DNA of 40,546 nucleotides from Rhodospirillales bacterium (GCA_028869315.1 JAGWSV010000131.1:1-40546), one strand, 5' to 3'. Counted from the stretch's first letter, positions 1 through 8,238 are shown. Made by a program: numbers and translations. The notes: a model not told the origin generated them from the sequence alone.

Positions 1-68
1 AGATGATCCTTGTCGATCGCAGTGTCGCGGGGCTTGCCGCGCTTCGCCTTCTCGGCGCCCTGAGCCAT
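1..68 (-). CDS. N-terminus of an unknown leftward gene (cut by window edge)
   Basis: Only the first 22 codons are in the window; the rest lies beyond base 1. The visible peptide begins MAQGAEKAKRGKPRDTA and is rich in lysine, arginine and aspartate. The start is supported by a strong Shine-Dalgarno-like GGGAGG about 6 bases upstream of the ATG at 68. Family and function cannot be told from this fragment. A perfect palindrome at 184-204 lies upstream and could belong to its control region. Confidence 0.5.
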   Translation of the reverse strand, partial: MAQGAEKAKRGKPRDTAIDKDH

Positions 69-183
69 GGCGTGCCTCCCTGTCGCGGATGGGTCCCTGT
101 CGGGCCAGCACTAGCGTTCGAGCGAATGACCGGGCAAGCCCTGGAGTCGCGGATTTGTCTTATTGTGCAATGCAATAGAGAAT

Positions 184-204
184 GTTAACCAAAATTCGGT
201 TAAC
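184..204. promoter_or_regulatory. Palindrome GTTAACC-N7-GGTTAAC, possible operator
   Basis: Two perfect 7-base arms are separated by 7 bases in an AT-rich island inside very GC-rich DNA, about 115 bases upstream of the leftward gene starting at 68. The symmetry suggests a dimeric regulator site. The regulator is unknown. The TTAA to TTAA spacing is 11 bases, which does not match the CtrA consensus (TTAA-N7-TTAA). Confidence 0.35.
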
Positions 205-334
205 CAGTTGGCGGCGCCTTGGATTGCACTTCGGCCAAGCATGGGACGTTGCGTACCGGTCGGCTCTCGCGAAATAAGATTCTGGCAACAGCCACGAATT
301 TGCAGCGGGCTTGCCGGTCCGGACCGTGCGGGTT

Positions 335-362
335 GGCGGCCCGTTCGCAGGAACGGGCCGCC
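335..362 (-). terminator. Hairpin terminator after the Rieske gene
   Basis: A perfect 12-bp GC-rich stem with a 4-base loop lies 27 bases past the stop of the leftward Rieske gene. There is no strong U-tract, so termination strength is uncertain, but placement and perfect pairing favour a terminator. Confidence 0.6.
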
Positions 363-389
363 AAAGGGCGTTGCGGCTTCCCGGCGCCG

Positions 390-776
390 TTATAGTCCGG
401 CATCCTCCGGCACCCAGACGGTGCCGCCGTTGACCTGGATCAACACCTGTTCCAGGGCCGCGCCGTAGCAAGGGCCATGCACGCAGCGACCGTCCGCGAT
501 CTCGAACAACGCCCCATGGGTGGCGCACATGATGTGACGCCGATCGACCGAGAGAAACCGGTCGGGCGCCCAGTCGAGCGGCACGCCCAGATGCGGACAG
601 GCATTCACATAGACCGTGATCCGGGCGCCGCGGCGGACTGCGAACAACCCGGTGAAGCCGCCGGGCGGCGGCGGGAAGCCTTTCGCACCGCCATCCGGAA
701 TGTCCTCGACGGCGCAGAGCCGCCGCGACGCGGGCGCCGGCCCCGGGTTCAACGAACCGAACAATGGTTCGGTCAT
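390..776 (-). CDS. Rieske [2Fe-2S] domain protein
   Basis: This small soluble protein of 128 aa carries a Rieske iron-sulfur site: CPH at residues 60-62 and CATH at 84-87, giving two cysteines and two histidines in the C-x-H...C-x2-H pattern that binds a 2Fe-2S cluster. There is no signal peptide, membrane helix or oxygenase catalytic domain, so it resembles a stand-alone Rieske ferredoxin-like protein that could pass electrons to an unidentified partner. The ATG at 776 is chosen because it overlaps the upstream EVE gene stop in an ATGA, implying translational coupling; an in-frame ATG at 785 is less likely. The electron partner is not evident. Confidence 0.85.
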   Translation of the reverse strand: MTEPLFGSLNPGPAPASRRLCAVEDIPDGGAKGFPPPPGGFTGLFAVRRGARITVYVNACPHLGVPLDWAPDRFLSVDRRHIMCATHGALFEIADGRCVHGPCYGAALEQVLIQVNGGTVWVPEDAGL

Positions 777-1204
777 CCCGGCCATCCGCCCATTCGGCAG
801 ATTTCGGCCCAGTGTTCGTCGGAGACCGGCAGCACCGAAAGCCGGGATTGGCGGACCAGCGCCAGATCGGCCAGTGCCGCCGCGGCCTTGATCGCCGCCA
901 GGGTCACCGGATGCGGCATCGGCCCGACGGCGCGCATGTCGACAGCGACCCAGTCCCCGCTCTCCGCCGTCGGGTCGGGGTATGCGGCGCGCACCACCTC
1001 CACGACGCCGACGATCTCCTTGCCGGTGTTGGAGTGGTAGAAGAATGCGCGATCTCCCACCCGCATCGCCTTCAGGTTGTTCTTCGCCGCGTGGTTGCGC
1101 ACACCGGTCCAGGGTTCGACGCCGTTGGCGACCTGCTGGTTCCAGGAGAACGCATCGGGCTCCGACTTCACCAGCCAGAAGCGGCGCGAACCTGGTGCGC
1201 TCAT
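773..1204 (-). CDS. EVE domain-containing protein
   Basis: The 143-aa product starts with the FWLVKSEP signature near its N-terminus, followed by W-x-G-V-R-N and the remaining EVE (PUA-like fold) pattern. EVE proteins resemble thymocyte nuclear protein 1 and YTH-type readers and are thought to bind modified bases in nucleic acid; the target here is unknown. The start at 1204 (MSAPGSRRF) places the conserved motif near the N-terminus, as is usual; an upstream start at 1243 would add an arginine-rich tail. The gene is the first of a two-gene leftward operon with the Rieske protein and is divergent from the ccm operon. Confidence 0.88.
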   Translation of the reverse strand: MSAPGSRRFWLVKSEPDAFSWNQQVANGVEPWTGVRNHAAKNNLKAMRVGDRAFFYHSNTGKEIVGVVEVVRAAYPDPTAESGDWVAVDMRAVGPMPHPVTLAAIKAAAALADLALVRQSRLSVLPVSDEHWAEICRMGGWPG

Positions 1205-1438
1205 GCGCCGCCCCGCGCGCGGCGATCCGTCCGTCCGGCCCACGTCGCCGGACCTGGCCGCTGCTGGCCGTGCCGCTCCGTATCCCTCATGCGCCCCTCC
1301 GTTCTTGTGCCTGCATTCGCTTCTACCATGACGGCCGATCGCATGAAGAACGGCAGCGGCGCCCGGCCTTGCAGCCCGGCCTTACAGCAATGCAATGCAG
1401 CAGACCTTCATCACTGACCAAGCGTAGAGTAGAAGACC

Positions 1439-2230
1439 ATGCCAGCACCGGGAGTAACCGTGGACGCCACCGCCAGCCTCGCGCCGCCCCGGCGTAACCT
1501 GCACCGCTTTGCCAATCCGGGCCGCTTCTTGCGGCTGGCCGGCAAGGTGCAGCCGTGGCTGACCGCGGGCGGGCTGATCGTGACCGCGATCGGCATCGTC
1601 TGGGGCCTGTTCTTTTCCCCGGCGGATTGGCAGCAGGGCGATGCGGTACGGATCATGTACGTGCATGTCCCCGCCGCGTGGCTTGCCTCGGCCGGATATG
1701 CGTCCATCGCCGCCTGCTCGGTGGCGTCCCTGGTCTGGCGCCATCCTCTGGCCGACCTTGCGGCGCAGGAAATCGGGCCCGTCGGCGCCGGCTTCACCGC
1801 CGTCTGCCTCGCGACGGGCAGCCTGTGGGGCAAGCCGATGTGGGGCGCTTGGTGGGTGTGGGACGCGCGCCTGACCTCCGTGCTGGTGCTGTTCTTCCTC
1901 TATCTCGGCCACATCGCGCTGCTGCGCGCGTTCGACAATCCGGAACGTGGCTACCGTGCGGGCGCGATCCTGGCGCTGGTGGGGGCGGTGGACTTGCCGA
2001 TCATCAAGTTCAGCGTCGACTGGTGGCACACGTTGCACCAGGGAAACACCTTCACCCTGACCGGCGCGCCGCACATGTATATCTCCATGATCTGGCCGCT
2101 GCTGTTCACCACCTTCGGCTTTACGCTCGGGTTCGCGGCGATCATCACCGCGCGGCTGCGTGCGGCGGTGATGGAGCGGCGCATCCGCGCGCTACTCATG
2201 GCGCGTGTCGAGGAAAGGGCCGCGGCATGA
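1439..2230 (+). CDS. ccmC: Heme exporter subunit CcmC
   Basis: CcmC is an inner-membrane protein that presents heme in the periplasm and loads it on CcmE in System I cytochrome c biogenesis. The 263-aa sequence has six hydrophobic segments, the tryptophan-rich WGAWWVWD motif at 135-142 and flanking histidines (H76 in YVHVP and H197 in WWHTLH) that match the family's heme ligands. It opens a compact rightward operon; its TGA overlaps the ccmD ATG (ATGA at 2227-2230). The usual ccmA and ccmB genes are not next to it. A weak AGAAGA precedes the start. Identification is certain. Confidence 0.97.
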   Translation: MPAPGVTVDATASLAPPRRNLHRFANPGRFLRLAGKVQPWLTAGGLIVTAIGIVWGLFFSPADWQQGDAVRIMYVHVPAAWLASAGYASIAACSVASLVWRHPLADLAAQEIGPVGAGFTAVCLATGSLWGKPMWGAWWVWDARLTSVLVLFFLYLGHIALLRAFDNPERGYRAGAILALVGAVDLPIIKFSVDWWHTLHQGNTFTLTGAPHMYISMIWPLLFTTFGFTLGFAAIITARLRAAVMERRIRALLMARVEERAAA

Positions 2231-2397
2231 CCTTCCTTCCTTATGTCGCGGCATCCTACGCGATTGGCATCGTCGTGCCTGGCGGCTTCGCGCTGGCCGC
2301 ATGGCGCCGCCTCCTGAACACCACCAGGCGGCTTGCCGCCATCGACCCACGGCAGGCCCGCCGGCAGGAAGCGGCCCGACCGGAGGGGCGGCCATGA
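2227..2397 (+). CDS. ccmD: Heme exporter protein CcmD
   Basis: This is a 56-aa single-helix membrane protein. The sequence begins MTFLPYVAASYAIG, has one hydrophobic segment (about residues 5-27) and then a basic cytoplasmic tail (AAWRR, RQARRQE), the standard CcmD layout. CcmD stabilises the CcmC-CcmE heme complex and helps release holo-CcmE. It overlaps ccmC upstream and ccmE downstream by ATGA at both ends, so all three are probably translationally coupled. Confidence 0.92.
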   Translation: MTFLPYVAASYAIGIVVPGGFALAAWRRLLNTTRRLAAIDPRQARRQEAARPEGRP

Positions 2398-2936
2398 CCC
2401 GCAAACGTCGTCGCCTCTATCTGCTGATCGCCTGCGCGGTCGGCGTCGGTTCGGCCAGCGCGCTCGCGCTCACCGCCTTCCAGAGCAGTCTTACTTTCTT
2501 CGTGACGCCGACCCAGATCGTCCAGAAGGACCCGCCACCGGGGCAGGTGCTGCGGCTCGGCGGGCTGGTCGAGCAAGGCAGCCTGCACCACGCGACCTAT
2601 CGCGGCCAGCCCGAAGTGACGTTCAAGGTCACCGACGGGCGGTCCGCCGTGAAGGTGGACTATGTGGGCCTGCTGCCCGACCTGTTCCGTGAAGGGCAGG
2701 GGATCGTCGCCATCGGCTCGATCCGGCCGGGCGGCGTGTTCAAGGCCAACGAGGTGCTGGCCAAGCACGACTCCGACTACATGCCGAAGGAAGTCGTCGC
2801 CGCGCTGAAGAAATCCGGCCACTGGAATCCCTCGTCCGGCCAGCCGCCGGCCGCCGGCACCTGGTGGGACAAGACCCATTTCAAGCCGGTGGACACGCTC
2901 CGCCAGCCCCCAAGCACAGGACGTGCCGGCGGATGA
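2394..2936 (+). CDS. ccmE: Periplasmic heme chaperone CcmE
   Basis: CcmE binds heme covalently through a histidine and carries it from CcmC to CcmF. The 180-aa product has a basic N-terminus, one membrane anchor (about residues 8-29), an OB-fold core, and the heme site AKHDSDY with H125 and Y129. The C-terminal tail (about 140-180) is proline and glycine rich and dispensable in related proteins. The start overlaps the ccmD stop (ATGA at 2394-2397) and the stop overlaps the ccmF start. Confidence 0.97.
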   Translation: MTRKRRRLYLLIACAVGVGSASALALTAFQSSLTFFVTPTQIVQKDPPPGQVLRLGGLVEQGSLHHATYRGQPEVTFKVTDGRSAVKVDYVGLLPDLFREGQGIVAIGSIRPGGVFKANEVLAKHDSDYMPKEVVAALKKSGHWNPSSGQPPAAGTWWDKTHFKPVDTLRQPPSTGRAGG

Positions 2937-4891
2937 TCCCTGAACTCGGCCATTTCGCACTCGCGCTCGCCGTTGCGATTGCCGCCGCGCAGGCGGTGCT
3001 GCCGATCGTGGGCGCCCGGGCGCGCGATGCCAGGTTGATGGGCGCCGCCCCGGCGCTGGCGGTCGGACAGATGATCGCACTGATCGCCGCGTACGGCTGC
3101 CTGATCTGGAGCGCGGTGGTCAACGACTTCTCCGTCTACGACGTGGCGATGAACTCCTCGTCGCACGAGCCGCTGTTCTACCGGATCACCGGAACCTGGG
3201 GGAACCACGACGGGTCGATCCTGCTGTGGTGCCTGGTGCTGGCGGTATGCGGCGGCGCGGTGGCGCTGTTCGGGCGCAACCTGCCCTCGGCGCTGCGGGC
3301 GCGGGTGATCGGCGTGCTGGGGATCGTCTCGGCCGGTTTTCTGCTGTTCACCCTGACCGCGTCCAACCCGTTCCAGCGCATGTGGCCGCCGCCGATCCAG
3401 GGCGCGGCGATCAACCCGCTGCTGCAGGACCCCGGGCTCGCGATCCATCCGCCGATTCTCTACACGGGCTATGTCGGCTTCTCGATTCCCTTCGCCTTCG
3501 CCGTGGCGGCGCTGCTGGAAGGGCGGGTCGACGCCACCTGGGGGCGCTGGGTGCGGCCCTGGACCTTGGCAGCCTGGTGCTTCCTGACCTGCGGCATCGC
3601 GCTCGGCTCCTGGTGGGCCTATTACGAGCTCGGCTGGGGCGGATTCTGGTTCTGGGATCCGGTGGAGAACGCCTCCCTGCTGCCTTGGCTCACCGGCACC
3701 GCGCTGCTCCATTGCGCGATCGTGGTGGAAAAGCGGGAGACATTGAAGACCTGGACCGTCCTGTTGGCGATCGCGACCTTCTCGCTCAGTCTCTGCGGCA
3801 CCTTCATGGTGCGGTCCGGCATCCTGAACTCCGTGCACAGCTTCGCCGAGGCCCCGACCCAGGGCGTGTTCATTCTCGTCCTGCTCGCCATCACCATCGG
3901 CGGCAGCCTGGCCCTTTTCGCGTTCCGCGCGCCCGCGATGGCGGCAACCGGCGTGTTCGCGCCGATCTCGCGGGAAGGCGCGCTCGTTCTGAACAACGTG
4001 CTGCTCTGCGCGATCTGCGCCGTCGTGTTCACCGGCACCACCTATCCGCTGTTCGCGGCCCTGTTGCACATGGAGCTCAGCGTCGGCGCGCCGTATTTCC
4101 ACCTGACCGTGGTGCCGCTGCTGGTGCCGCTGTTCGCCGCGATGAGCGTTGGACCGGTGTTGTCGTGGAAGCGCGCCGACCTGCTGCCGGCCCTGCTGCG
4201 GCTCTGGTGGGCGGCCGCCATCGCCGCGCTGATCGGCATCGCCGCCGAGTTCGGCCTGCACCGCTCCTTCGCCGCCGCCGGGTTTGCCGGCGCCGCCTGG
4301 CTTATCCTGGGGGCCTTCGCGGAAGTGATCGAGCGCATCCGGTTGTTCCGTATCCCGCTCGCCAATTCCTGGGCGCGGCTCCAAGCCCAGCCGCTTGGCG
4401 TCTGGGGCGCGGCGGTGGCGCACGCCGGGATGGGCGTGACGGTAGCCGGGATCGCCGGCATGTCGCTCGCCATGAGCACCATCGTCGCGATGACGCCGGG
4501 GCAGACCATCGGCTTCGGCGGCTATCGCTGGCACGTGCTCGATATCCGCAAGGTGCCGGGGCCCGACTACACCGCGCGGGTGGTGGATTTGCAGATCATG
4601 CGCGACGGCCGGCAGGTCGCTGTCGTGCATCCGTCGTTGCGCACCTTCACCCAGCAGAAGCAGACCGTGACCGACACCTCGATCCAGACCAACCTGCTGC
4701 GCGACCTCTACATCGCCCCGGGCGGCGAGCAGGGCGGCAAGATGGTGTTGCGCCTGCACGTCAATCCGCTGGCGGCGTTCGTCTGGCTGGGGGCGCTGGT
4801 CATGGCGCTGGGCGGGGCGTTGTCGCTGATCGACCGCCGGCTCCGGGTTGGCGCGCCGGCGCGGCGCGGCGTCGTCGGCGTGCCGGCCTGA
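2933..4891 (+). CDS. ccmF: Cytochrome c heme lyase subunit CcmF
   Basis: The 652-aa polytopic membrane protein is the core of the heme ligation machine that attaches heme from CcmE to apocytochrome c. It has many transmembrane helices and the diagnostic WWD domain around residues 226-252 (WWAYYELGWGG then FWFWDPVENAS), plus a large periplasmic loop near the C-terminus containing the conserved MTPGQ and GGYRWHV stretch. Length is typical. The ATG at 2933 overlaps the ccmE stop (ATGA); the gene ends 9 bases before ccmG. Confidence 0.97.
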   Translation: MIPELGHFALALAVAIAAAQAVLPIVGARARDARLMGAAPALAVGQMIALIAAYGCLIWSAVVNDFSVYDVAMNSSSHEPLFYRITGTWGNHDGSILLWCLVLAVCGGAVALFGRNLPSALRARVIGVLGIVSAGFLLFTLTASNPFQRMWPPPIQGAAINPLLQDPGLAIHPPILYTGYVGFSIPFAFAVAALLEGRVDATWGRWVRPWTLAAWCFLTCGIALGSWWAYYELGWGGFWFWDPVENASLLPWLTGTALLHCAIVVEKRETLKTWTVLLAIATFSLSLCGTFMVRSGILNSVHSFAEAPTQGVFILVLLAITIGGSLALFAFRAPAMAATGVFAPISREGALVLNNVLLCAICAVVFTGTTYPLFAALLHMELSVGAPYFHLTVVPLLVPLFAAMSVGPVLSWKRADLLPALLRLWWAAAIAALIGIAAEFGLHRSFAAAGFAGAAWLILGAFAEVIERIRLFRIPLANSWARLQAQPLGVWGAAVAHAGMGVTVAGIAGMSLAMSTIVAMTPGQTIGFGGYRWHVLDIRKVPGPDYTARVVDLQIMRDGRQVAVVHPSLRTFTQQKQTVTDTSIQTNLLRDLYIAPGGEQGGKMVLRLHVNPLAAFVWLGALVMALGGALSLIDRRLRVGAPARRGVVGVPA

Positions 4892-4900
4892 GGGGCAGGG

Positions 4901-5461
4901 ATGGACGCCGTCGCCCGCCGCCGCCTGCTGATGCTTGGCCCGCTCGGCGTGGCCGCCGTCGGCAGCGGCGTTTTCTGGGCGTTGCTGTTACGCATGCGCC
5001 AGGGCACCTACGATCCGCACGCGCTGCAAAGCATGCTGGTGGGCAAGCACCTGCCTGACTTCACCTTGCCGGGCCAGGCGCCGTCCGCCGGGTTCTCCAA
5101 TGCGGACGTCAATTCCGGCCCGCTGCCGGCGCTGGTCAATTTCTTCGCCTCCTGGTGCATTCCCTGCGTCGAGGAAACCGCGGCGTTGATGAGCCTGCGC
5201 CAGAAGGGCGTGACGATCTGGGGCATTGCCTACAAGGACAGACCGCTTGCCGCGTCGGGATTCCTCACTCGCTACGGGGACCCGTACCACCGCGTGGCAC
5301 GCGATGCAGACGGGCGCACCGCGATCAATTTCGGCCTCTATGGCGTGCCGGAAACCTACGTCGTCGATCGTTCCGGGATCGTGCGGCTGCGCTATGCGGG
5401 CGGGCTATCCTCCGACTCCGTCAACCACATGATCCTGCCGCTGCTGCGGAAGCTGGCATGA
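4901..5461 (+). CDS. ccmG: Thiol:disulfide oxidoreductase CcmG/DsbE
   Basis: CcmG is a membrane-tethered thioredoxin-like protein that keeps CcmH and the apocytochrome CxxCH cysteines reduced. The 186-aa sequence has one N-terminal anchor (about residues 10-30), the active site WCIPC at 85-89, the CcmG-specific GIAYKD stretch and the cis-proline loop GVPET. It starts 9 bases after ccmF, preceded by a GGGGCAGGG ribosome site, and its end overlaps ccmH (ATGA at 5458-5461). Confidence 0.96.
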   Translation: MDAVARRRLLMLGPLGVAAVGSGVFWALLLRMRQGTYDPHALQSMLVGKHLPDFTLPGQAPSAGFSNADVNSGPLPALVNFFASWCIPCVEETAALMSLRQKGVTIWGIAYKDRPLAASGFLTRYGDPYHRVARDADGRTAINFGLYGVPETYVVDRSGIVRLRYAGGLSSDSVNHMILPLLRKLA

Positions 5462-5913
5462 TCCGGTCCCGCTTCGCCGCCGTGCTAGGGGTCCTGCTGC
5501 TGTTCGCCGGTCCGGCTTTCGCTCTCAGCAGCCCGAGCGAGATGCTGGCCAACCCGGTCCTGGAAAAGCGTGCCGAGGCGCTCGGCATGCAGCTTCGTTG
5601 CGTGGTGTGCCAGAACGAAAGCATCGAGCAATCCAACGCCAGCCTCGCGCAACAGTTTCGGGGCATCATCCGCCGCCGAGTGGAGGAAGGGTGGTCCGAC
5701 AAGCGGATCATCGCTTGGATGGTACAGCGTTACGGCACCTTCATCCTGCTGCGCCCGCCGTTCAACCCGATGACCTGGCTGCTCTGGGGCGCACCGGCGC
5801 TTGCCCTGCTGGTCGGCGGCGCCGCGGTGGTGCTGGCGCGCCGGCGTCACCCGACATCCCCCGAACCGCTGTCGCCTGCCGAGCAACAACGGCTCGCTGA
5901 CCTGCTGAAATGA
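5458..5913 (+). CDS. ccmH: Cytochrome c-type biogenesis protein CcmH
   Basis: CcmH is a periplasmic thiol reductase that interacts with apocytochrome c and CcmF. The 151-aa product has a cleavable signal peptide (cleavage plausible after PAFA, residue 22), the redox motif LRCVVCQN with C48 and C51, a three-helix domain, and one C-terminal membrane helix (about 105-125). This is the short form, equivalent to the N-terminal half of E. coli CcmH; the TPR half is the separate ccmI next door. The ATG overlaps the ccmG stop. Confidence 0.95.
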   Translation: MIRSRFAAVLGVLLLFAGPAFALSSPSEMLANPVLEKRAEALGMQLRCVVCQNESIEQSNASLAQQFRGIIRRRVEEGWSDKRIIAWMVQRYGTFILLRPPFNPMTWLLWGAPALALLVGGAAVVLARRRHPTSPEPLSPAEQQRLADLLK

Positions 5914-5923
5914 CCCTTTCGAC

Positions 5924-6631
5924 ATGATCTGGCTCGCCATTGCCGGCCTGGCCGCGCTTGCTCTTGCGCCGCTGGCATTCTCGCTGGTTCGCACCGGACG
6001 GGCCCGCGGGCGGCGCGAGTCAGCGCTCGCGTTGCATCGAGCCCAGCTGGCGGAGCTGGACCGCGACCTTGCCGACCAGCGCATCGGCGTGCCCGAGCAT
6101 GCCGCGGCCGTGTTGGAAGTGCAGCGTCGGATGCTCGCCGAAGCCGGGCGGGAGGAGCCGGGCGCGGTCCCGGCCGGCCGTTCGCCTTTGTGGGCGGCGC
6201 TGGTCCTGGTCCCGGTTGGAGCGTTGGCGCTCTATCTCGTGGGCGGCTCGCCGGAGCTGCCGGCGGCACCGCTGGCCGCGCGTATCGCCGCGGCCGAAGC
6301 GCGTGCGCGCAAGGAAATCGTACTGATCGACGAACTGAAGGTCGCACTCACCAAGCTCGATCCGATGTCGGACCGGGCGCGCAAGGGCTACATCCTGCTC
6401 GGCAATGCCGAGGCGCGGCTGGGCAACATGACCGATGCGGCGGCGGCCTGGCAGAAGGCGCTCGTCGCCCGGTTTGATCCGACCCTGGCAGCCGAGACCG
6501 CCGAGGCCATGACCGAAGCCGAAGGCCATGTCACGCCGGCCGCCGGGGCGCTGTTCCGCCGCGCATTGGCCGAGGCTCCGGCCAATGCGCCGTGGCGGGC
6601 GATGGTGGAACGTCGCTTGGGCGGCGGCTGA
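5924..6631 (+). CDS. ccmI: Cytochrome c biogenesis factor CcmI (CycH-like)
   Basis: CcmI is the apocytochrome c chaperone of System I. The 235-aa sequence shows two membrane helices (about residues 2-20 and 90-107) separated by a cytoplasmic leucine-zipper-like loop, then a periplasmic TPR-like part (about 140-230). At 235 aa it is short for CcmI, whose C-terminal TPR domain is often longer, so the apocytochrome-binding part may be reduced. It lies 10 bases after ccmH and is the last gene of the ccm operon. Confidence 0.88.
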   Translation: MIWLAIAGLAALALAPLAFSLVRTGRARGRRESALALHRAQLAELDRDLADQRIGVPEHAAAVLEVQRRMLAEAGREEPGAVPAGRSPLWAALVLVPVGALALYLVGGSPELPAAPLAARIAAAEARARKEIVLIDELKVALTKLDPMSDRARKGYILLGNAEARLGNMTDAAAAWQKALVARFDPTLAAETAEAMTEAEGHVTPAAGALFRRALAEAPANAPWRAMVERRLGGG

Positions 6632-6735
6632 GCGGTGCGGCTGGCGGCCCCTTGGCGCCTTTACGTCCCCTTCATTCTCCTAAGGCAAAACCGGGTTGAC
6701 CGGTCCGCGTCGGGCTCGGTCGCGTTCCTGAGTGC

Positions 6736-8238
6736 ATGACCATGCCGCCCCTGTCAGCGGATGCCGGCTTCTACCAGGAGATCCTGGCCCGCGATCCCGG
6801 CTGCGCCGCGGTGCGCGCGGCGTTCGCCGCGAGCCTCCTCGCCGCCGGAGAGGCGGAAGCGGCGATCGCGGCGGCCGATGAGGCGCTGGATACCGACCCA
6901 TCCCTGGCAAGCGCCTGGCTGACCCGTGCGGCGGCGCAGACCCGCTTGCACCGGCACGAAGCGGCGGCGGCGGCGTTGGAACGCGCCGATGCCCTCGTGC
7001 CCAACCGAGCGGAGATTCTGTTGGCATGGGGCGCGGCGTTTGCTGCGCTGGACCGTCTGGCTGAGGCGGAAGCGTGCTTGCAGCGAGCCGCGCTCTGCGG
7101 CCCGGACAACGCCGCGGTGGCGGCCAGCCTGGGCTCGGTTCTGCTGCGGCGTGGCCGGTTCGACGCCGCGGAGGTCGAATGCCGCCGGGCCTTGGCGCTG
7201 GCCCCTGGTCTCTGCGTCGCCCACCAGAACCTGGCCGGCCTGCTCGCCCGTTCCCGCCCGGAAGAAGCCCGCTTTCATCGTGACGCGGCCTATCGAGACC
7301 AGCAGGTTTTCGTCGAGCCGGGAGGGCGCGCGGAGCGGGTGGTGCTGGTGCCGAGCGTCGCCGATACCGGGAACATCCCATTGCGCCATCTGTTTCCGCC
7401 CGCGCGCACGACGATCATTCGGTGGTACGTGGAATACGCCACGCCGGACCAGGACCGCGCCCTGCCGGACCATGATCTGGTGTTCAACGCGATCGGCGAT
7501 CCAGACCGGCTGCCGAAGCTGCCGCCGTCGGCAGCGCGGCTGTTCGCCACCTCGGCGCGCCCGTTGCTCAATCCCCCTGATCGGGTGGCCCGGACGGGGC
7601 GGGCGCACCTCCCGGGCTTGTTGGCGGGTCTTCCGGATGTCCTGGTGCCCGACGTGGTACGGGCCGATCTCGGCACCGCGCCGGCGAGTCTGCTTCCGGC
7701 GTTGGTAAGGCCGATCGGCGCGCACGGCGGAGAAGGAATCCATCGCGTTGCCACCGCAGCTGCCCTGTCCGCCGCCCTGTCCGAGACGGGCCCTGCCTAT
7801 GTTACCCGTTTCGTGGACGGACGCGGGCCGGACGGGTGGTATCGCAAGTATCGGACGATTTTCATCGATCGTGAGCCCTACCCGTATCATCTGGCGATCG
7901 GACGCCACTGGCTGGTCCACTACTGGACCGCCGGGATGGCGGGGGATGCCGGGCGGCAGGCGGAGGAGGCCCGCTTCCTGGCCGATCCTGCAGCCGCCCT
8001 GGGCGGCGCCGGCATGGCGGCGCTGAGGGCGATCGGGGCGCGGCTCGACCTCGATTTTGCCGGCATCGACTACGGCGTGCTGCCGGATGGGCGGCTGCTG
8101 GTGTTCGAGGCCAACGCGACCATGCTGGTCCATCCGGAAGACGATCCGGAGTTCGCCTACCGCAACCCGGCCGTTACGCGCATCCTGGAGGCGTTCGACG
8201 CGATGCTGGTCCGGCGCATGGGCGTGGCGCGCCCATGA
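6736..8238 (+). CDS. TPR protein with C-terminal ATP-grasp-like domain
   Basis: The 500-aa protein has two parts. Residues about 10-175 form tandem TPR-like helical repeats (alternating A-x3-G-x2-A and DPSLA-type units). Residues about 190-490 resemble an ATP-grasp fold: a glycine-rich RPIGAHGGEGIHRV at about 325-338 suited to nucleotide binding, and a late DFAGIDYG...LLVFEANATM at 440-463, where the acidic residue, the glutamate and the asparagine fit the magnesium-binding E-x-N of ATP-grasp ligases. No signal peptide or membrane helix is seen. ATP-grasp enzymes ligate a carboxylate to an amine or thiol; substrate and product are unknown. The gene follows ccmI by 104 bases but probably is not part of cytochrome maturation. 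An internal ATG at 6742 is an alternative start. Confidence 0.7.
   Translation: MTMPPLSADAGFYQEILARDPGCAAVRAAFAASLLAAGEAEAAIAAADEALDTDPSLASAWLTRAAAQTRLHRHEAAAAALERADALVPNRAEILLAWGAAFAALDRLAEAEACLQRAALCGPDNAAVAASLGSVLLRRGRFDAAEVECRRALALAPGLCVAHQNLAGLLARSRPEEARFHRDAAYRDQQVFVEPGGRAERVVLVPSVADTGNIPLRHLFPPARTTIIRWYVEYATPDQDRALPDHDLVFNAIGDPDRLPKLPPSAARLFATSARPLLNPPDRVARTGRAHLPGLLAGLPDVLVPDVVRADLGTAPASLLPALVRPIGAHGGEGIHRVATAAALSAALSETGPAYVTRFVDGRGPDGWYRKYRTIFIDREPYPYHLAIGRHWLVHYWTAGMAGDAGRQAEEARFLADPAAALGGAGMAALRAIGARLDLDFAGIDYGVLPDGRLLVFEANATMLVHPEDDPEFAYRNPAVTRILEAFDAMLVRRMGVARP

Larger units (their letters stand above)
69..389. other. Intergenic region with a palindrome and a terminator hairpin
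   Basis: No convincing gene is present. The region is upstream of the partial leftward gene ending the window and downstream of the Rieske gene. It holds a palindrome (184-204) in a locally AT-rich patch and a 12-bp hairpin (335-362), both listed separately. Confidence 0.6.

Noticed and set aside
184-204. CtrA-binding site reading of the TTAA palindrome
   Set aside because: The two TTAA halves are 11 bases apart instead of 7.
2777-4759. Long antisense open frame of 660 codons opposite ccmF
   Set aside because: It is a shadow of the GC-rich ccmF codon pattern; the product is rich in R, H, Q and G with no family resemblance, while ccmF on the other strand is certain.
6754-8133. Antisense frame of 459 codons opposite the TPR/ATP-grasp gene
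   Set aside because: Composition is arginine, glutamine and glycine rich, as expected from a mirror frame; no motif or ribosome site.
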